A stretch of DNA of 64,000 nt from CPC320 sp002336405 (GCA_949372595.1 CASIAN010000014.1:115975-179974); one strand, 5' to 3'; counted from the stretch's first letter, positions 43,572 to 54,077 are shown. The notes: generated from the sequence alone by a model not told the origin. Translations and numbers: made by a program.

Positions 43572-44982
43572 ATGTCATTTAAAGAACTCGGTTTATCCGA
43601 ACCAATATTAAGATCGCTAGAAGAACTCAAGCACACAGAACCTTCTGAAATTCAACAACAAGCTATCCCAGTGATCCTTGCAGGCAAGAATCTCATGGCT
43701 GCTGCTCAAACAGGCACAGGCAAGACAGGAAGCTTTGTACTGCCGATCATCGAAATGCTTCAAGAGAGAGCAAAACCTTACAGCAAGAATGTTCATGCTC
43801 TTGTGTTGACCCCAACTCGTGAGCTTGCAGCTCAGGTAAGAGAAAGCGTATATACATACGGTAAGTTCACTTCAACCACCTCCACCGCTGTATTTGGTGG
43901 AGCAAAAATCTTCCCGCAAAAATCTAAGCTAAAAAAAGGTGTGGATGTCTTGGTTGCAACTCCAGGAAGATTGCTAGATTTAGTTAATCAGAAAGCTGTC
44001 AAGCTGGATCAAGTGCAAATACTAGTCTTGGATGAGGCTGATCATATGCTAGACATGGGTTTTATTCATGACATCAAAAAGATTATTGGCATGACTCCTC
44101 CTGAGAGACAAAATTTACTCTTCTCAGCAACCTTTTCTCCAGAAATTAAAAAGCTAGCTCAATCCTTGGGTGATGAGTTGGTAGAGATTAGCGCTCAATC
44201 ACCAAACACTGCTGTTACTAAAATTAAACAGGTCATTTACCACGTTGACAAAGGCAAGAAGAATGCATCTGCTGGCGCACATGATTGAGGATGAGCAATG
44301 GGAGCAAGCCTTGGTTTTTTCAAGAACTAAGCATGGCTGTGAAAAAATTTCCAAGCATCTTAATGCAGCGGGCATCCAAACAGGAACTATTCATGGTGAC
44401 AAAACTCAAGGAGCAAGAACCAGAGCATTAAGAGAGTTTAAGGAAAAAGATGTTCGAATCTTAGTTGCAACTGATGTTGCTGCTCGAGGCATAGATATCA
44501 GCAACCTGCCCTTTGTTGTTAATTTTGATATGCCAACTTACCCAAATGATTACATTCATAGAATTGGTCGAACAGGTCGAGCTGGGCAAGAAGGAACTGC
44601 CATATCTTTAATGAGCGTTGATGAGCATAAGTTTTTAAGAGGCATTGAAGGCCTTCTCAAGATTAAAATAGATCAAACAAGCCATGAAGCTTTTAAACCA
44701 ACTGATAAACCTTCAAGTGGTGGTGGTGATTCTAGGTCAAGAAATCCAAGAGGCAGAAAACCATCTTTTTCAAGAAACAAACGAAGCTCAGATGGAAAGC
44801 CTGGCGGTAATTTTTCAAAACCAGGTGGTGGCGGAAGATCCGGCGGCAGACCTAGCAACAGTAGTACTGGAAAACCTGGTGGCAATAAAACCGGAAGACC
44901 TAGTAACAATGGTCCTGCAAAACCTGGTGGTAACAAAAAAGTAGGATCTAAGGCAAAAACACGCTGGAAAAAAACAAAGTAA
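43572..44982 (+). CDS. DEAD-box RNA helicase, RhlE type (frame broken)
   Basis: The first frame (43572-44288) carries the Q motif, AAQTGTGKTGS, PTRELAAQ, DEAD (VLDEADHML) and SAT. The second (44245-44982) carries the helicase C lobe with FSRTKHGCEK, TDVAARGID and HRIGRTGRAG, then a long Gly/Lys/Ser-rich tail with repeated KPGG units. Continuity VDKGKK-MHLLAHMIED is restored by removing one A near 44,258. The gene is probably intact in nature. Role: RNA remodelling, ribosome assembly or cold adaptation. Confidence 0.88.
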
Positions 44983-44984
44983 AT

Positions 44985-45278
44985 CTATTCTTTGCTTTTT
45001 TTATCCCTGACTTCTTTTTTTAATATCTCCTGCTCAACGCAATCGAAATAAGTGTTCTGCTGATCTAGCGGTCCATCTTTGCTTTTTCTTATGGGCGGCA
45101 TTTGGGATGGTGTTGCCAAGCAGGATGCCATCACAATGCCCATGTGCCCTTCTACGCCATGCTGAGCATAAGGATTGCTAGGTTGGTCTAATAAATCTAG
45201 TGGCTTTGAAGAACATCCAACTACAAAAATTACTGAGAAGATAACACATTGTCTGCTCAGCAATCTCATCAGCAACAA
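44985..45278 (-). CDS. Small lipoprotein
   Basis: The 97-residue protein has a lipobox after a hydrophobic stretch (CVIFSVIFVVGCSSKP), so the mature form is a small lipid-anchored protein with two further cysteines (ASCLATP, FDCVEQEI). No family recognised. It ends 2 bp from the helicase stop, convergent, and follows a cupin-like gene on the same strand. Confidence 0.6.
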   Translation of the reverse strand: MLLMRLLSRQCVIFSVIFVVGCSSKPLDLLDQPSNPYAQHGVEGHMGIVMASCLATPSQMPPIRKSKDGPLDQQNTYFDCVEQEILKKEVRDKKSKE

Positions 45279-45279
45279 A

Positions 45280-45690
45280 TTAATCTACAAAGACTGTAGG
45301 AGATTCACCTTTTTTTGCAACTCGAATAACTAACATCTTCCTGCATTGAGTATCGTCCACTTCTGGAGAGTCTGGATCTGCACCACCATGAACCCAATTT
45401 GATCTTTCAAACCAATACTCATCTTTCTTTACTGGCTCATATGAACCAGAAGAATTAGTTGTAGTCTCACCATCTAAGACATAAACAACTGTTCCATATG
45501 GATGGAAATGCTCTTTTCCATCTGCTGGACCACAAGATTCATATTTTTCAACATATAAATCCATTTCTCCAGCAAGATCAAAGACATCTGATGAAATCAT
45601 TCCTTGGGCTGCAACCTTCTCTTCCTCGTGATGAGCTGCAAATGCTCCGATGCCAACAACCATAAAACCTAATAAAAATATTTTTTTCAT
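45280..45690 (-). CDS. Secreted cupin-like protein
   Basis: The 136-residue protein has a signal peptide (MKKIFLLGFMVVGIGAFA) and a single cupin-like core: EHFHPYGTVVYVLDGETT, with the metal-binding type HxH and the conserved G, then WFERSNWVHGG. The second cupin motif is partial. Likely a periplasmic small-molecule-binding protein. It lies 10 bp downstream of an NTF2-like gene. Confidence 0.65.
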   Translation of the reverse strand: MKKIFLLGFMVVGIGAFAAHHEEEKVAAQGMISSDVFDLAGEMDLYVEKYESCGPADGKEHFHPYGTVVYVLDGETTTNSSGSYEPVKKDEYWFERSNWVHGGADPDSPEVDDTQCRKMLVIRVAKKGESPTVFVD

Positions 45691-45700
45691 TTATTTCTTC

Positions 45701-46168
45701 TTAGTTATTTGTTACGTCAGCTGCAGCCATGGAGTCTGTATCATCAAATGCGGTAAAGCTTTGAATGAGACCATTCTCGACTCTAAACATGTGCAATGTT
45801 TCTGTGTCTAGATTGTCACCCGTCATATCTGAGTGAACAAATACCATATTGCCATCGGAATACATGGTTTTGTGAGTGATAGTAAATGTTGGCCAATGAA
45901 CCGCTATTGGACCAAAAACATTTTCAATTACTGCCTGAGGACCTACATGACGACCAGATGTTGCGATGTCACCAAAGACAGTGAACACAAGATCATCTGC
46001 ATGTAATGCAGCCCAAGCATCCGTATCACCAGATGCAAAAGTTGCATAGGCTTGGGTAACTATTGATTTGGCATCGTCCATACTTTCATGGCTTTCATGG
46101 CTTTCATGATGGCCGGATTGAACATTGATTGCTGCCATAAGCATCAAGGATAAAAAGATATTTTTCAT
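45701..46168 (-). CDS. Secreted NTF2-like protein
   Basis: From the ATG at 46168 the protein has 155 residues: signal MKNIFLSLMLMAAINVQSG, a His-rich repeat HHESHESHES encoded by a 9-bp tandem repeat, then a SnoaL/NTF2 domain (AYATFASGDTDAWAALHADD, TLHMFRVENGLIQSFTAFDD). Function unknown; a secreted isomerase or binding protein is possible. Upstream gene of a three-gene secreted set. Confidence 0.72.
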   Translation of the reverse strand: MKNIFLSLMLMAAINVQSGHHESHESHESMDDAKSIVTQAYATFASGDTDAWAALHADDLVFTVFGDIATSGRHVGPQAVIENVFGPIAVHWPTFTITHKTMYSDGNMVFVHSDMTGDNLDTETLHMFRVENGLIQSFTAFDDTDSMAAADVTNN

Positions 46169-46236
46169 TACTGTCTCCAAGTTATATATACCTAAATACT
46201 AACTGGAAATTTTAGAAATGTAAAAGCTGATTGCAA

Positions 46237-46479
46237 TTAATGTTTATTGTGGTCGTAAGATTGATGGCGTCCAACAGAGAAACTCCTTTTAGCAAGATGT
46301 TTGGTGCCTCTGCCTGTAACTCTTTTGCGCCAAAGCTGGTATGAAGATCTTTTCAAATTGCTTCTCATCAACTCCTTTACGGCTTGCTCATTTAGACCAA
46401 ATTGCGCTTCTATAGCATCAAAAGGAGTTCTATCCTCCCATGCCATCTCAATTACTCTAGAAATATCAGACTCATTCAT
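46237..46479 (-). CDS. DUF2805 / TIGR03643 family protein
   Basis: The 80-residue protein matches the small conserved family with ISRVIEMAWEDRTPFDAIEA, FGLNEQAVKELMR and SSYQLWRKRVTGRGTKH. It is basic at the C-terminus and probably cytoplasmic; the helical start resembles a DNA-binding fold. Function unknown. Confidence 0.85.
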   Translation of the reverse strand: MNESDISRVIEMAWEDRTPFDAIEAQFGLNEQAVKELMRSNLKRSSYQLWRKRVTGRGTKHLAKRSFSVGRHQSYDHNKH

Positions 46480-46590
46480 GGGTTAATTATATTTTAAATA
46501 TTGGGTTGGTTGTTTAAATAATTTTTCTTATAAAACAGCAATTTATACTCTCTTAATTTAAACTAGCGTCAAACATTATTTAATATCACC

Positions 46591-47244
46591 ATGAAAATTT
46601 TCTCTGTTAAATCTGTGCCCAAGGTGAGCTGGAGCTCTGATAAGCCTCTAAATTTTTCTCCATCTCCGCTAACAGTATTAATTCTATGCTTTGGATTAAC
46701 TTTATTTGGCTTAGGTGAATCATTAATTATAACCGCTGGTGCTGGAATGAGCCCATGGACGGTTCTGGCAGAAGGCTTGTCTATTTCTACAAGTCTAAGT
46801 ATTGGTAGCCTTACATTTTTGATTAGCCTGGCAGTTCTTCTCCTCTGGATACCTATCAAACAGATGCCTGGAGTTGGAACAATACTAAATGTAATTATTA
46901 TCGCTGCTGTTATCGAGTGGTCTCTTCCGTATCTTCCTCATCCTGAACAATATGGGTTTAAAATTCTTCAGGCTTTTATCGGAACTGTAATAGTGGGTAT
47001 TGCTAGCGGGATATACTTAATTGCTAATCTTGGACCAGGTCCTAGGGACGGTCTGATGACTGGGTTTCAAAGAGTTACTGGTCTTCCTATAGCTTGGGTC
47101 AGAGCCTCCATTGAAATAGTAGTTGTTGCGATTGGTTGGTCCTTAGGTGGAACCATTGGACTGGCAACAGTTCTTTTTGCATTTGGAATAGGGCCAGCAG
47201 TTTCTGTTGGACTCTTTTGCATCTCAGCTATAGTTAAAAAATAA
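46591..47244 (+). CDS. YczE-like membrane protein
   Basis: The 217-residue protein has five hydrophobic segments and the family blocks LIITAGAGMSPWTVLAEGLS and LIANLGPGPRDGLMTGF, repeated half-domains as in YczE/YitT-type proteins. Function is unknown. It converges on a TonB receptor, with a shared terminator between them. Confidence 0.8.
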   Translation: MKIFSVKSVPKVSWSSDKPLNFSPSPLTVLILCFGLTLFGLGESLIITAGAGMSPWTVLAEGLSISTSLSIGSLTFLISLAVLLLWIPIKQMPGVGTILNVIIIAAVIEWSLPYLPHPEQYGFKILQAFIGTVIVGIASGIYLIANLGPGPRDGLMTGFQRVTGLPIAWVRASIEIVVVAIGWSLGGTIGLATVLFAFGIGPAVSVGLFCISAIVKK

Positions 47245-47255
47245 TTGTGGGTATA

Positions 47256-47283
47256 AAAAAGGGTGCTAAGAAGCACCCTTTTT
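47256..47283. terminator. Bidirectional terminator
   Basis: A 12-base perfect stem AAAAAGGGTGCT/AGCACCCTTTTT with a 4-base loop between convergent genes. A-run and T-run on both flanks serve both directions. Confidence 0.88.
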
Positions 47284-47298
47284 ATTTTAAAACTTAAC

Positions 47299-49812
47299 TT
47301 AGAAGTTATAACCAGCACTTACGTACCAGAATGCTCCTTCTATGCCATATGGAGAGGTTTCATAGTAGATTCCTCCAAGCACATTTCCAGGTACTCCTTC
47401 ACCTTTAGCTCCTGCAGAACCATCAATTTTGAGGGCTTCAGTATCAAATAGGTTTTGAACTCCAGCTGAAACATTAAAATTATCTGTTAACTGATAGTTA
47501 ACTGACGCATCAACTGTCCATTCAGTATCTGAAGTTGTACCAAACCAGTCAGCATGCACTGCATAGTATTCGCCATACATATTTGCACGGACAAATGAAC
47601 TAACTTTGTCGTTCCATGTTTGATCAAGAGTAAGAGTCATTCTATCTTCAGGAAGGCCCTGCTCTAAACGCTTAATTTTAGATGCTCCGGTTACCGCTCC
47701 TGAATTAGTGACTTCTGTTTCAGTATGATTCCATGCTGCACTAATATTTGAATCTGCTCCCATTAGTTCCATGCTGTAAACAGCAACTAAATCGTACCCA
47801 GAAGTTTCAGTATCAAAGTCATTGGTAAAGTAATTAACTTGGCCAATAAGCTCTGGATTAGGAATTCCAGCTGCGCCCATTGCTGTAACCTGAGCAGCTG
47901 TCGGAGCAGCATTACTTGTTAGAGCAACCCTATCTTCTAGCTCAATGTTAAAGAAATCAGCTGTAAGAGATAAACCATCTTTGTTATACACAACTCCGAA
48001 TGAAGTATTTGTTGCTTCTTCAGGCTTTAATTGTCCAGCACCAAGTTTAAATCCAGGCAATGTTTGCGCCTGAGTTAATTGTCCATCAACAAGGGTTGTT
48101 TGAGTATTAACTACGTTAACCTGTCCTTGAGTAGGAGCTCTAAAGCCAGTACTCGTAGAAGCACGCAAGGATACATTTTCATTCAACTGATACATTGCTT
48201 TAAGTTTAAAGTCATTTGTATCGCCAAATGATGAGTAATCCTCATACCTAAATGCACCACCAAGTAATAGCTCATCACTAACTTGATTTTCTAAATCAGC
48301 GTATATGCCATAACTTCTTCTAGTGAACGAGCCTTGAGAGTCTGGAGAAAATCCAGCAAATCCATGTGATCCAACATTGAATCCTTGGAGGGCATATTTA
48401 CCAGCCTTCCATGATGCTTCTTCACCTGAAATAACTTCAAATGTTTCCTCTCTCCACTCAGCACCATATGCAACACTTAAGCTGTCATATTGTCTCTGAA
48501 GATCAAAGTTAAAAGTCTTCTCAAGCTCAATGTATGAACCCGTTGTGAAGTTACGAGGAGTATCAGGGCCCATTGAAGGGTTTACTGTGTTATTGAGTCC
48601 AAAGTCAGCTTCATTTCTTCCTACTGAACCACTTAAATCATAAGAATAGCCACTTAGGAAGCCATCTGTGATGTCGCCTCTTCTGCCGGTAGTAAAAGAA
48701 GTATCAGTAATCGTACCAACAAATCTAGGTGTGTAACCGCCAGGAGCAATTTGATTCATTAAGAAACAGCTTGCATCAGCCATAATAGTATCTCTTAAAG
48801 TGTAATCAGCAGGATCTACTGTTCCAGCAGTTGAGTATGCACAAGTTCCATCAATATCTCCGACCAATCTAAAATCACCTGATGTAAAAACGCCATCACG
48901 ACCATCTGGATTTCTATAATAAAAACCACCATCAACATCTCTTTCTGAGTAGTTACCAAACATATATGACTCTGAGCCATCACTATTTGTAACACCTGCA
49001 TTCATAAAGAAAGTTACATCATCATCAATTTTTGGAGCACCCCAAATTTGCGCTGGGTTTGCAACAGCAGTATTACCTGCAGCAATTAATGCAGCAGCAT
49101 CAGGTCTTTGAGCACTTCTTGAAGTATCATCAGCCTGTCTGATTTGAAAACTTGTAGTTACAAAACCGTCTTGTCCAAGAGGCATGCCCATTTTTCCAGC
49201 AATAGTAGAAGTAGCACCATCGCCTTCTGTGTATTCACCCATTTTATATGAAAGACTTCCGCCTTCAGAAATATCATCTAGCACAAAGTTAATAACACCA
49301 GCAATGGCATCAGAACCATACTGTGCTGAAGCGCCATCTCTTAAAACTTCAACTCTTTTGAGTGCAATAGCAGGAATAACAGATATATCTGCTCCTTGAG
49401 ATCCATCATTTACGCCACCACCTTGGAAGGCGATAACTGAAGCATGATGACGTCTTTTGCCGTTAGTTGTGATCAAAGTACTATCTGCTGATAAACCTCT
49501 TAAATTTGCAGGGCGAATCATACTAGCTGCATCACTAATAGGCTGAAGATGAACGTTTAAAGAAGGGATACTTCCTTGAAGCTGCATCAACAAGTCGTCA
49601 GTACCAGTTTTGCTGATATCCTCAGCACTTAATACATCGACAGGAACAGGGGAGCTAGATACAGATCTAGGCTTTCCACGTGTGCCAATGCTAACAACTT
49701 CTTCAACGAATTCGTTGTCTTGAGCAAATGAACCGACTGAAAGCATTGAGCCAACAGCAATTAAGGTTGCAATAGAGAGCTTTGAAGCTGTCCATATAAA
49801 TTTATTTAACAT
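47299..49812 (-). CDS. TonB-dependent receptor
   Basis: An intact 837-residue receptor: signal sequence LSIATLIAVGSMLSVGSFAQ, TonB-box region EFVEEVVSIGTRG, plug motifs (VDVLSAEDISKTGTDDLL, RVEVLRDGASAQYGSDAIAG) and a 22-strand barrel ending FWYVSAGYNF. The plug type (iron-complex-like, DGASAQYGSDAIAGVIN) is abundant in marine oligotrophs; the substrate is unknown. It imports bulky solutes across the outer membrane with TonB energy. Confidence 0.93.
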   Translation of the reverse strand: MLNKFIWTASKLSIATLIAVGSMLSVGSFAQDNEFVEEVVSIGTRGKPRSVSSSPVPVDVLSAEDISKTGTDDLLMQLQGSIPSLNVHLQPISDAASMIRPANLRGLSADSTLITTNGKRRHHASVIAFQGGGVNDGSQGADISVIPAIALKRVEVLRDGASAQYGSDAIAGVINFVLDDISEGGSLSYKMGEYTEGDGATSTIAGKMGMPLGQDGFVTTSFQIRQADDTSRSAQRPDAAALIAAGNTAVANPAQIWGAPKIDDDVTFFMNAGVTNSDGSESYMFGNYSERDVDGGFYYRNPDGRDGVFTSGDFRLVGDIDGTCAYSTAGTVDPADYTLRDTIMADASCFLMNQIAPGGYTPRFVGTITDTSFTTGRRGDITDGFLSGYSYDLSGSVGRNEADFGLNNTVNPSMGPDTPRNFTTGSYIELEKTFNFDLQRQYDSLSVAYGAEWREETFEVISGEEASWKAGKYALQGFNVGSHGFAGFSPDSQGSFTRRSYGIYADLENQVSDELLLGGAFRYEDYSSFGDTNDFKLKAMYQLNENVSLRASTSTGFRAPTQGQVNVVNTQTTLVDGQLTQAQTLPGFKLGAGQLKPEEATNTSFGVVYNKDGLSLTADFFNIELEDRVALTSNAAPTAAQVTAMGAAGIPNPELIGQVNYFTNDFDTETSGYDLVAVYSMELMGADSNISAAWNHTETEVTNSGAVTGASKIKRLEQGLPEDRMTLTLDQTWNDKVSSFVRANMYGEYYAVHADWFGTTSDTEWTVDASVNYQLTDNFNVSAGVQNLFDTEALKIDGSAGAKGEGVPGNVLGGIYYETSPYGIEGAFWYVSAGYNF

Positions 49813-49839
49813 GTTTATCTCCTAAGTGATAAATCAATA

Positions 49840-49857
49840 ATTGTAACAATTTACAAT
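49840..49857 (-). promoter_or_regulatory. Palindromic operator-like site upstream of the TonB receptor
   Basis: ATTGTAACAATTTACAAT, an inverted repeat with perfect 7-bp arms and 4-bp centre, lies 27 bp before the receptor ATG. It fits a binding site for a dimeric regulator; the regulator is unknown. Confidence 0.45.
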
Positions 49858-50040
49858 AATAGCACGTGATTTTATACATGCATGTTCTAGTGTTTTACCT
49901 AATTATTTAAGAAAAATTAAGTCTCGACGTAAGGAATCCATGTTGTTTCTATAGGCTTTTTAACATCAAATGTTACACCATGCTAAAACATAGACTGCTA
50001 ATTAGATGAATCAAGGTCTTCGCTTGCTTGGTTGAGTAAT

Positions 50041-51128
50041 TTAATTGGCAACCTCTTTCCAAACAAAGTATTTAATAGCCACCATAAAACTAATGACCAT
50101 CCAAATACCAATACCAACTGTTGTAGAATTAAGCGTTAATAAAGCCATACCATCATTTGTGATGCTGCGCAGCCCAGATACAACTACACTCAGTGGAAGC
50201 ACATGAGCAATTGGTTGAATAAATTCATGCATTGAGCTAATTGGAAAGAAAACACCTGAGAGAATGAGCTGCGGGAATGAAGTCAGAGCAACAATTGGTT
50301 GAATGGCTTCTTGAGTTTTCGCAAGGCTTCCCAAGAAAAATCCAATACAAAGAAAAATAAAAGTTCCAAGAATTACCATGCCATAGAGAGAAGGCAGCCC
50401 CCCACTAACATTAATATCCAAGAGCATAACAGCTAAGCCAAGCATGACTGAGATTTGGGTTAAGACAATTATCATTCGAGATAGAATAATTGCAACAATA
50501 AAATCTTTTGGTTGAATCGGAGTTACAAAGAGTCGCTTTAAAATACCCCTTCTCCTGTATTCAACAATATTAAATCCGCTGCCAGCAATGCAAAGATTCA
50601 TTAGCATGTAGGCCAGTATTCCTGGGAGCAAAAAATCTATGTAGCGTTGAGGTCGAGCCTGAACATCTTCAACAACCAAATTAAACATAGGTTTTATTCC
50701 TCGAACATCTCTTTCAATTGCAAGCAGGGAATTTTCTAACGTTTCTTGGATAGAGCTGGCTTGCCGAACTTGGGAAGCATCCAAAATTAAGCTGAGCTGA
50801 CTTGCGCCTTCGATAAATGTAAAGTCTTCGGGAATAAGAATAATTGCAGTTTGATCGCCAATTATTAACTCCTCTTTTAATTCAACAAGGCTTCCTTTGG
50901 TTACATCAAATGAGGGCTCTGCAATTACCAAGTCAGAAAATTTGAAGCAATAGTGCTTTGAGACATGTTTACCAATCCAAGCTTTATTGGATCTGCAGGA
51001 CCTCCAGAGAAGAAAAATACACCCGTAAAGATAAGGGGAAAAAGCATAGAGAAAAAAATAGACTGTCTGTTGCGTAAAAATATTTTTAGAAAAACTTTGG
51101 CGAGATGTAATTGAGCTGAAGTAAGCAT
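50041..51128 (-). CDS. ABC-2 type transporter permease (frame broken)
   Basis: The start at 51128 gives LHLAKVFLKIFLRNRQSIFF and SMLFPLIFTGVFFFSGGPAD. The frame stops near 50,925 and resumes as DLVIAEPSFDV in a second frame, restored by one extra T in a T run. The rest has an extracytoplasmic region and five helices ending in VWKEVAN, with the ABC-2 block ILKRLFVTPIQPKDFIVA. It abuts the ATPase gene directly. Together they form an exporter of unknown substrate. Confidence 0.82.
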
Positions 51129-51895
51129 TTAATCCCTAAGCTCATGGCCAGTTAAGGCAAGAAAAACATCTTCTATGTTTCCATGCAATGCAGCTTGAGG
51201 CGGTTCAGGTGCATATTTCAAAATAAGATTTTGTGGCGTATCCTCGGCAACAATTTTTCCTTTGATCCATTATTGCAATGCGGTCACATAGATACTCTGC
51301 TTCTTCCATGTTGTGCGTGGTCAGAACTATGGTCATGCCATCTGAGTTTAAGTTTTTAATGAGTTGCCACAGGTTTCTTTTAGCCTGAGGATCAAGACCG
51401 GTGGTCGGTTCATCTAAAAAAAGTACTTTTGGGTTATTCACTAAAGCACAAGCAATTGAAAATCTTTGTTTTTGTCCGCCGGATAGTTCTTCAGGTTTTG
51501 CATTTGCCTTTTCTGCTAGAGTTAACGCCTTGGAGCAGTTTAATAGGATTAATTTCTTGAGAATATAATTTACCAAATAAAATGAGCAGCTCTATTAAGT
51601 TCAACCGATCAAAGTACTCATTGGCTTGAAGCTGCACACCGATTATTTTTTTTACTTCGTAGCTATTTTGACTTACATCTAAGCCATTAATTAATGCTGA
51701 GCCGCCATCAATGTCATTCATTCCCTCAAGCATTTCAAGCGTTGAGGTTTTACCAGCTCCATTCGGACCTAACAGGCCATATACTTCACCAGATTTAATA
51801 TTAAAACTAATGCTATCAACAGCATTAAAAAATACCTTGGGGTTCTCAGGATCAGGATAGGTCTTGAGGAGACGGTCAACTGAAATAATATTAAT
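51129..51895 (-). CDS. ABC transporter ATP-binding protein (frame broken, no clear start)
   Basis: Readable across three frames: Walker A GLLGPNGAGKTSTLEM, then a break near 51,545. The signature LSGGQKQRFSIACALVNNPK and Walker B VLFLDEPTTGLDPQ follow, and a second break lies near 51,270 (IAIMDQ / GKIVAEDTPQNLILKYA). The C-terminus is VFLALTGHELRD, and TAA abuts the permease ATG. The conserved N-terminus SVDRLLKTYPDP has no ATG, GTG or TTG in frame before the upstream stop, so a non-standard ATT start or a third indel is needed. Confidence 0.8.
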
Positions 51896-51960
51896 GTGGT
51901 AACTCTGTGATATGAATTTAGGTATTTATTATACTAAATTTTATTAAGACAATGATTCAA

Positions 51961-53988
51961 TTAATTAATCATCAAGATGTCTTCAGGCAATAATAAATCC
52001 TGATCCAAACTCTCTATCAGAGGTTTCAGATTGTTAGCATAAGGCTTCCATCGAGCCATCCCATCTTTATTAACAGGCTTTCTTACCTGCTCAGAACTAG
52101 CCGTTCTTACTGAACGATTGGTTTCATGAAACGAAATGCATTCCTCTTCAAAAGGTAATTCTAGATAGTCCAACATTCTCTTAACCTGCCCTTCTAGATC
52201 ATCAATAACATCTTCGTTGTTAACCCTTAAAATCTTATTTGGCAATACTTTATCCCAGTGATCCATTAACTTAATATAACTGTTGTAATAGCTACCAGCC
52301 TCTGCAAGACCATATGAAAATTCTTGTCCTTGAGCAAATAATTGCTTGAACATACTAAAGCAGCAGTCTAATGGATACCTTCTTGCGTCAATTATTTTTG
52401 CATTTGGCATTATTAAATGAATTAATCCAATGTGTCTGAAGTTATTGGGCATCTTGTCAGTAAACATGGGCGCATCTTTTCTATGCATCTTAGTTTCATC
52501 TATGTATTTCTTACCCAAAGATTCTCTTTGTTCGAGAGTTAATGACTTCATGCTTTTTGGGTAATTCCCTTCCTTTCCATATATATCATCTCCTCTGAGA
52601 CTCTGAGCTATTGAAAGGATATTTGGAAGCTCTAGAGTGCCATCAATCATAGAGTGAGATGCTAGGATTTGCTCGATAAGCGTTGAGCCAGCTCTTGGAA
52701 GACCTAATATAAATATAGGATCTCTAGTATCGCTGCCTCCGCTTCCGAGATCATCAAAAAAGACTTCGTCACAAACATCAATCTGACCATTGAGCTCGGC
52801 GTCCATTCGATCAATAGAGTATTTACTCTGATCATTTTTAATTTTATTGCCCTGCTCAAGATGGATAAAAGCCTCTTCAAATTCTCCGATTGACTCGCAA
52901 GCTTGTGCAAGAGCAAAATGAAAGTAAGCTTTATCTCTAAGCGATAAATCTACCCTCTTAACCTGATCTCTCATTCCATTCAGCTCATTAGTTGAGAAGG
53001 AATAAGTCTTTAAATTTGCCAACGAGAAGAAAGCCTCTCCATGGTCTGGTTTTATTTTGTATGCTGATTGATAACTATGAATTGCTTGGTCGGTCTGACC
53101 AAGAGTTTTTTGAGCATGGCCTTTTGATGTAAATGTGCTGAAATTATATGGATTTTTTTCAAGGATATTATCTAGTAATTTTATCGCCTCCTCATGACCT
53201 CCATTTTGCATAACCTCACTTGCCTTTTGGGCCTGATAAGTATGATTATCAGGATATTGATCGCATAAAATATTCACTTGCTCCATTGTTTTGGCAAATT
53301 TTTGTTTTTTTCTTAAAATTTGTGCATATTTCATCCTTAGCTCGCCATCTTTGGGCTCAAACTCTACTGCCTTCTCAAGTAGAAACTCCGCATCATCAAA
53401 ATATCCAAGCCGATTGGCAATTTCAGACAAAAGAGACATTGCGTAAGTATGCGTAGGGTTCTTTTTCAAGAATGCTCTGCATTGTGTCTCAGCTATACCT
53501 AACCTACCCTCGTTCATAATTTGATCTATATACAATAAGGCAGGAGGAAGAGATTGTAGTTTTTCAATTTGTTCACGAGCATGATCGGCCGCTGGTTTGT
53601 TTTTACTTTCTACAAAATACTTATATAAAGAATTCCATGACGCCAAAAGTGCAGGATTAAGCTCACAAGCTTGTCTGTAATGAATAGCTGCTTTGGCTAG
53701 ATTGCCCATATCACGATAAATATGACCTAATTCCTGATATGCTCGTCCCATGTCAGGAGCAATAAACAACAACCGCTCAATATATTTCCTGGATTCATCG
53801 AATTTTTTTAAGTATCTAGACGAAACAGATACTAGGTATAGACTGTCAATATGGTCAGGGTCAGTCTCTAGAATGATTTCAAATAGATCAAGTGCATCTT
53901 GAAACCTATTTTCTTTTACAGCTTGCCTTGCTTCACTTAAATCTACTGAAAGAGAGGCTGCATCTGCATTAAATTCATTATTATTCAT
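51961..53988 (-). CDS. TPR-repeat sulfotransferase
   Basis: The 675-residue protein has about ten tetratricopeptide repeats (residues ~20-390) and then a sulfotransferase domain with the PAPS 5'-phosphosulfate loop LGLPRAGSTLIEQILASH and the later ARRYPLDCCFSMFKQ. It would transfer sulfate from PAPS to a peptide, glycan or lipid. This architecture is common in marine Gammaproteobacteria. No signal peptide is visible, so it is probably cytoplasmic. Confidence 0.9.
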   Translation of the reverse strand: MNNNEFNADAASLSVDLSEARQAVKENRFQDALDLFEIILETDPDHIDSLYLVSVSSRYLKKFDESRKYIERLLFIAPDMGRAYQELGHIYRDMGNLAKAAIHYRQACELNPALLASWNSLYKYFVESKNKPAADHAREQIEKLQSLPPALLYIDQIMNEGRLGIAETQCRAFLKKNPTHTYAMSLLSEIANRLGYFDDAEFLLEKAVEFEPKDGELRMKYAQILRKKQKFAKTMEQVNILCDQYPDNHTYQAQKASEVMQNGGHEEAIKLLDNILEKNPYNFSTFTSKGHAQKTLGQTDQAIHSYQSAYKIKPDHGEAFFSLANLKTYSFSTNELNGMRDQVKRVDLSLRDKAYFHFALAQACESIGEFEEAFIHLEQGNKIKNDQSKYSIDRMDAELNGQIDVCDEVFFDDLGSGGSDTRDPIFILGLPRAGSTLIEQILASHSMIDGTLELPNILSIAQSLRGDDIYGKEGNYPKSMKSLTLEQRESLGKKYIDETKMHRKDAPMFTDKMPNNFRHIGLIHLIMPNAKIIDARRYPLDCCFSMFKQLFAQGQEFSYGLAEAGSYYNSYIKLMDHWDKVLPNKILRVNNEDVIDDLEGQVKRMLDYLELPFEEECISFHETNRSVRTASSEQVRKPVNKDGMARWKPYANNLKPLIESLDQDLLLPEDILMIN

Positions 53989-54034
53989 TTAATTATTATT
54001 TTAGCAAAAATGGCAAAAATATTACCTAAAAAAT

Positions 54035-54060
54035 AAAAAGGGAGCTAAGGCTCCCTTTTT
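54035..54060 (-). terminator. Intrinsic terminator of the TonB receptor
   Basis: Perfect 11-base stem AAAAAGGGAGC/GCTCCCTTTTT with a 4-base loop, 18 bp after the receptor stop. Confidence 0.88.
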
Positions 54061-54077
54061 ATTTTTATCAATATCAG

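Noticed and set aside
44673..44936. Antisense frame rich in Leu/Pro/Gly opposite the helicase tail
   Set aside because: It is a by-product of the repetitive Gly/Lys-rich codons of the helicase C-terminus.
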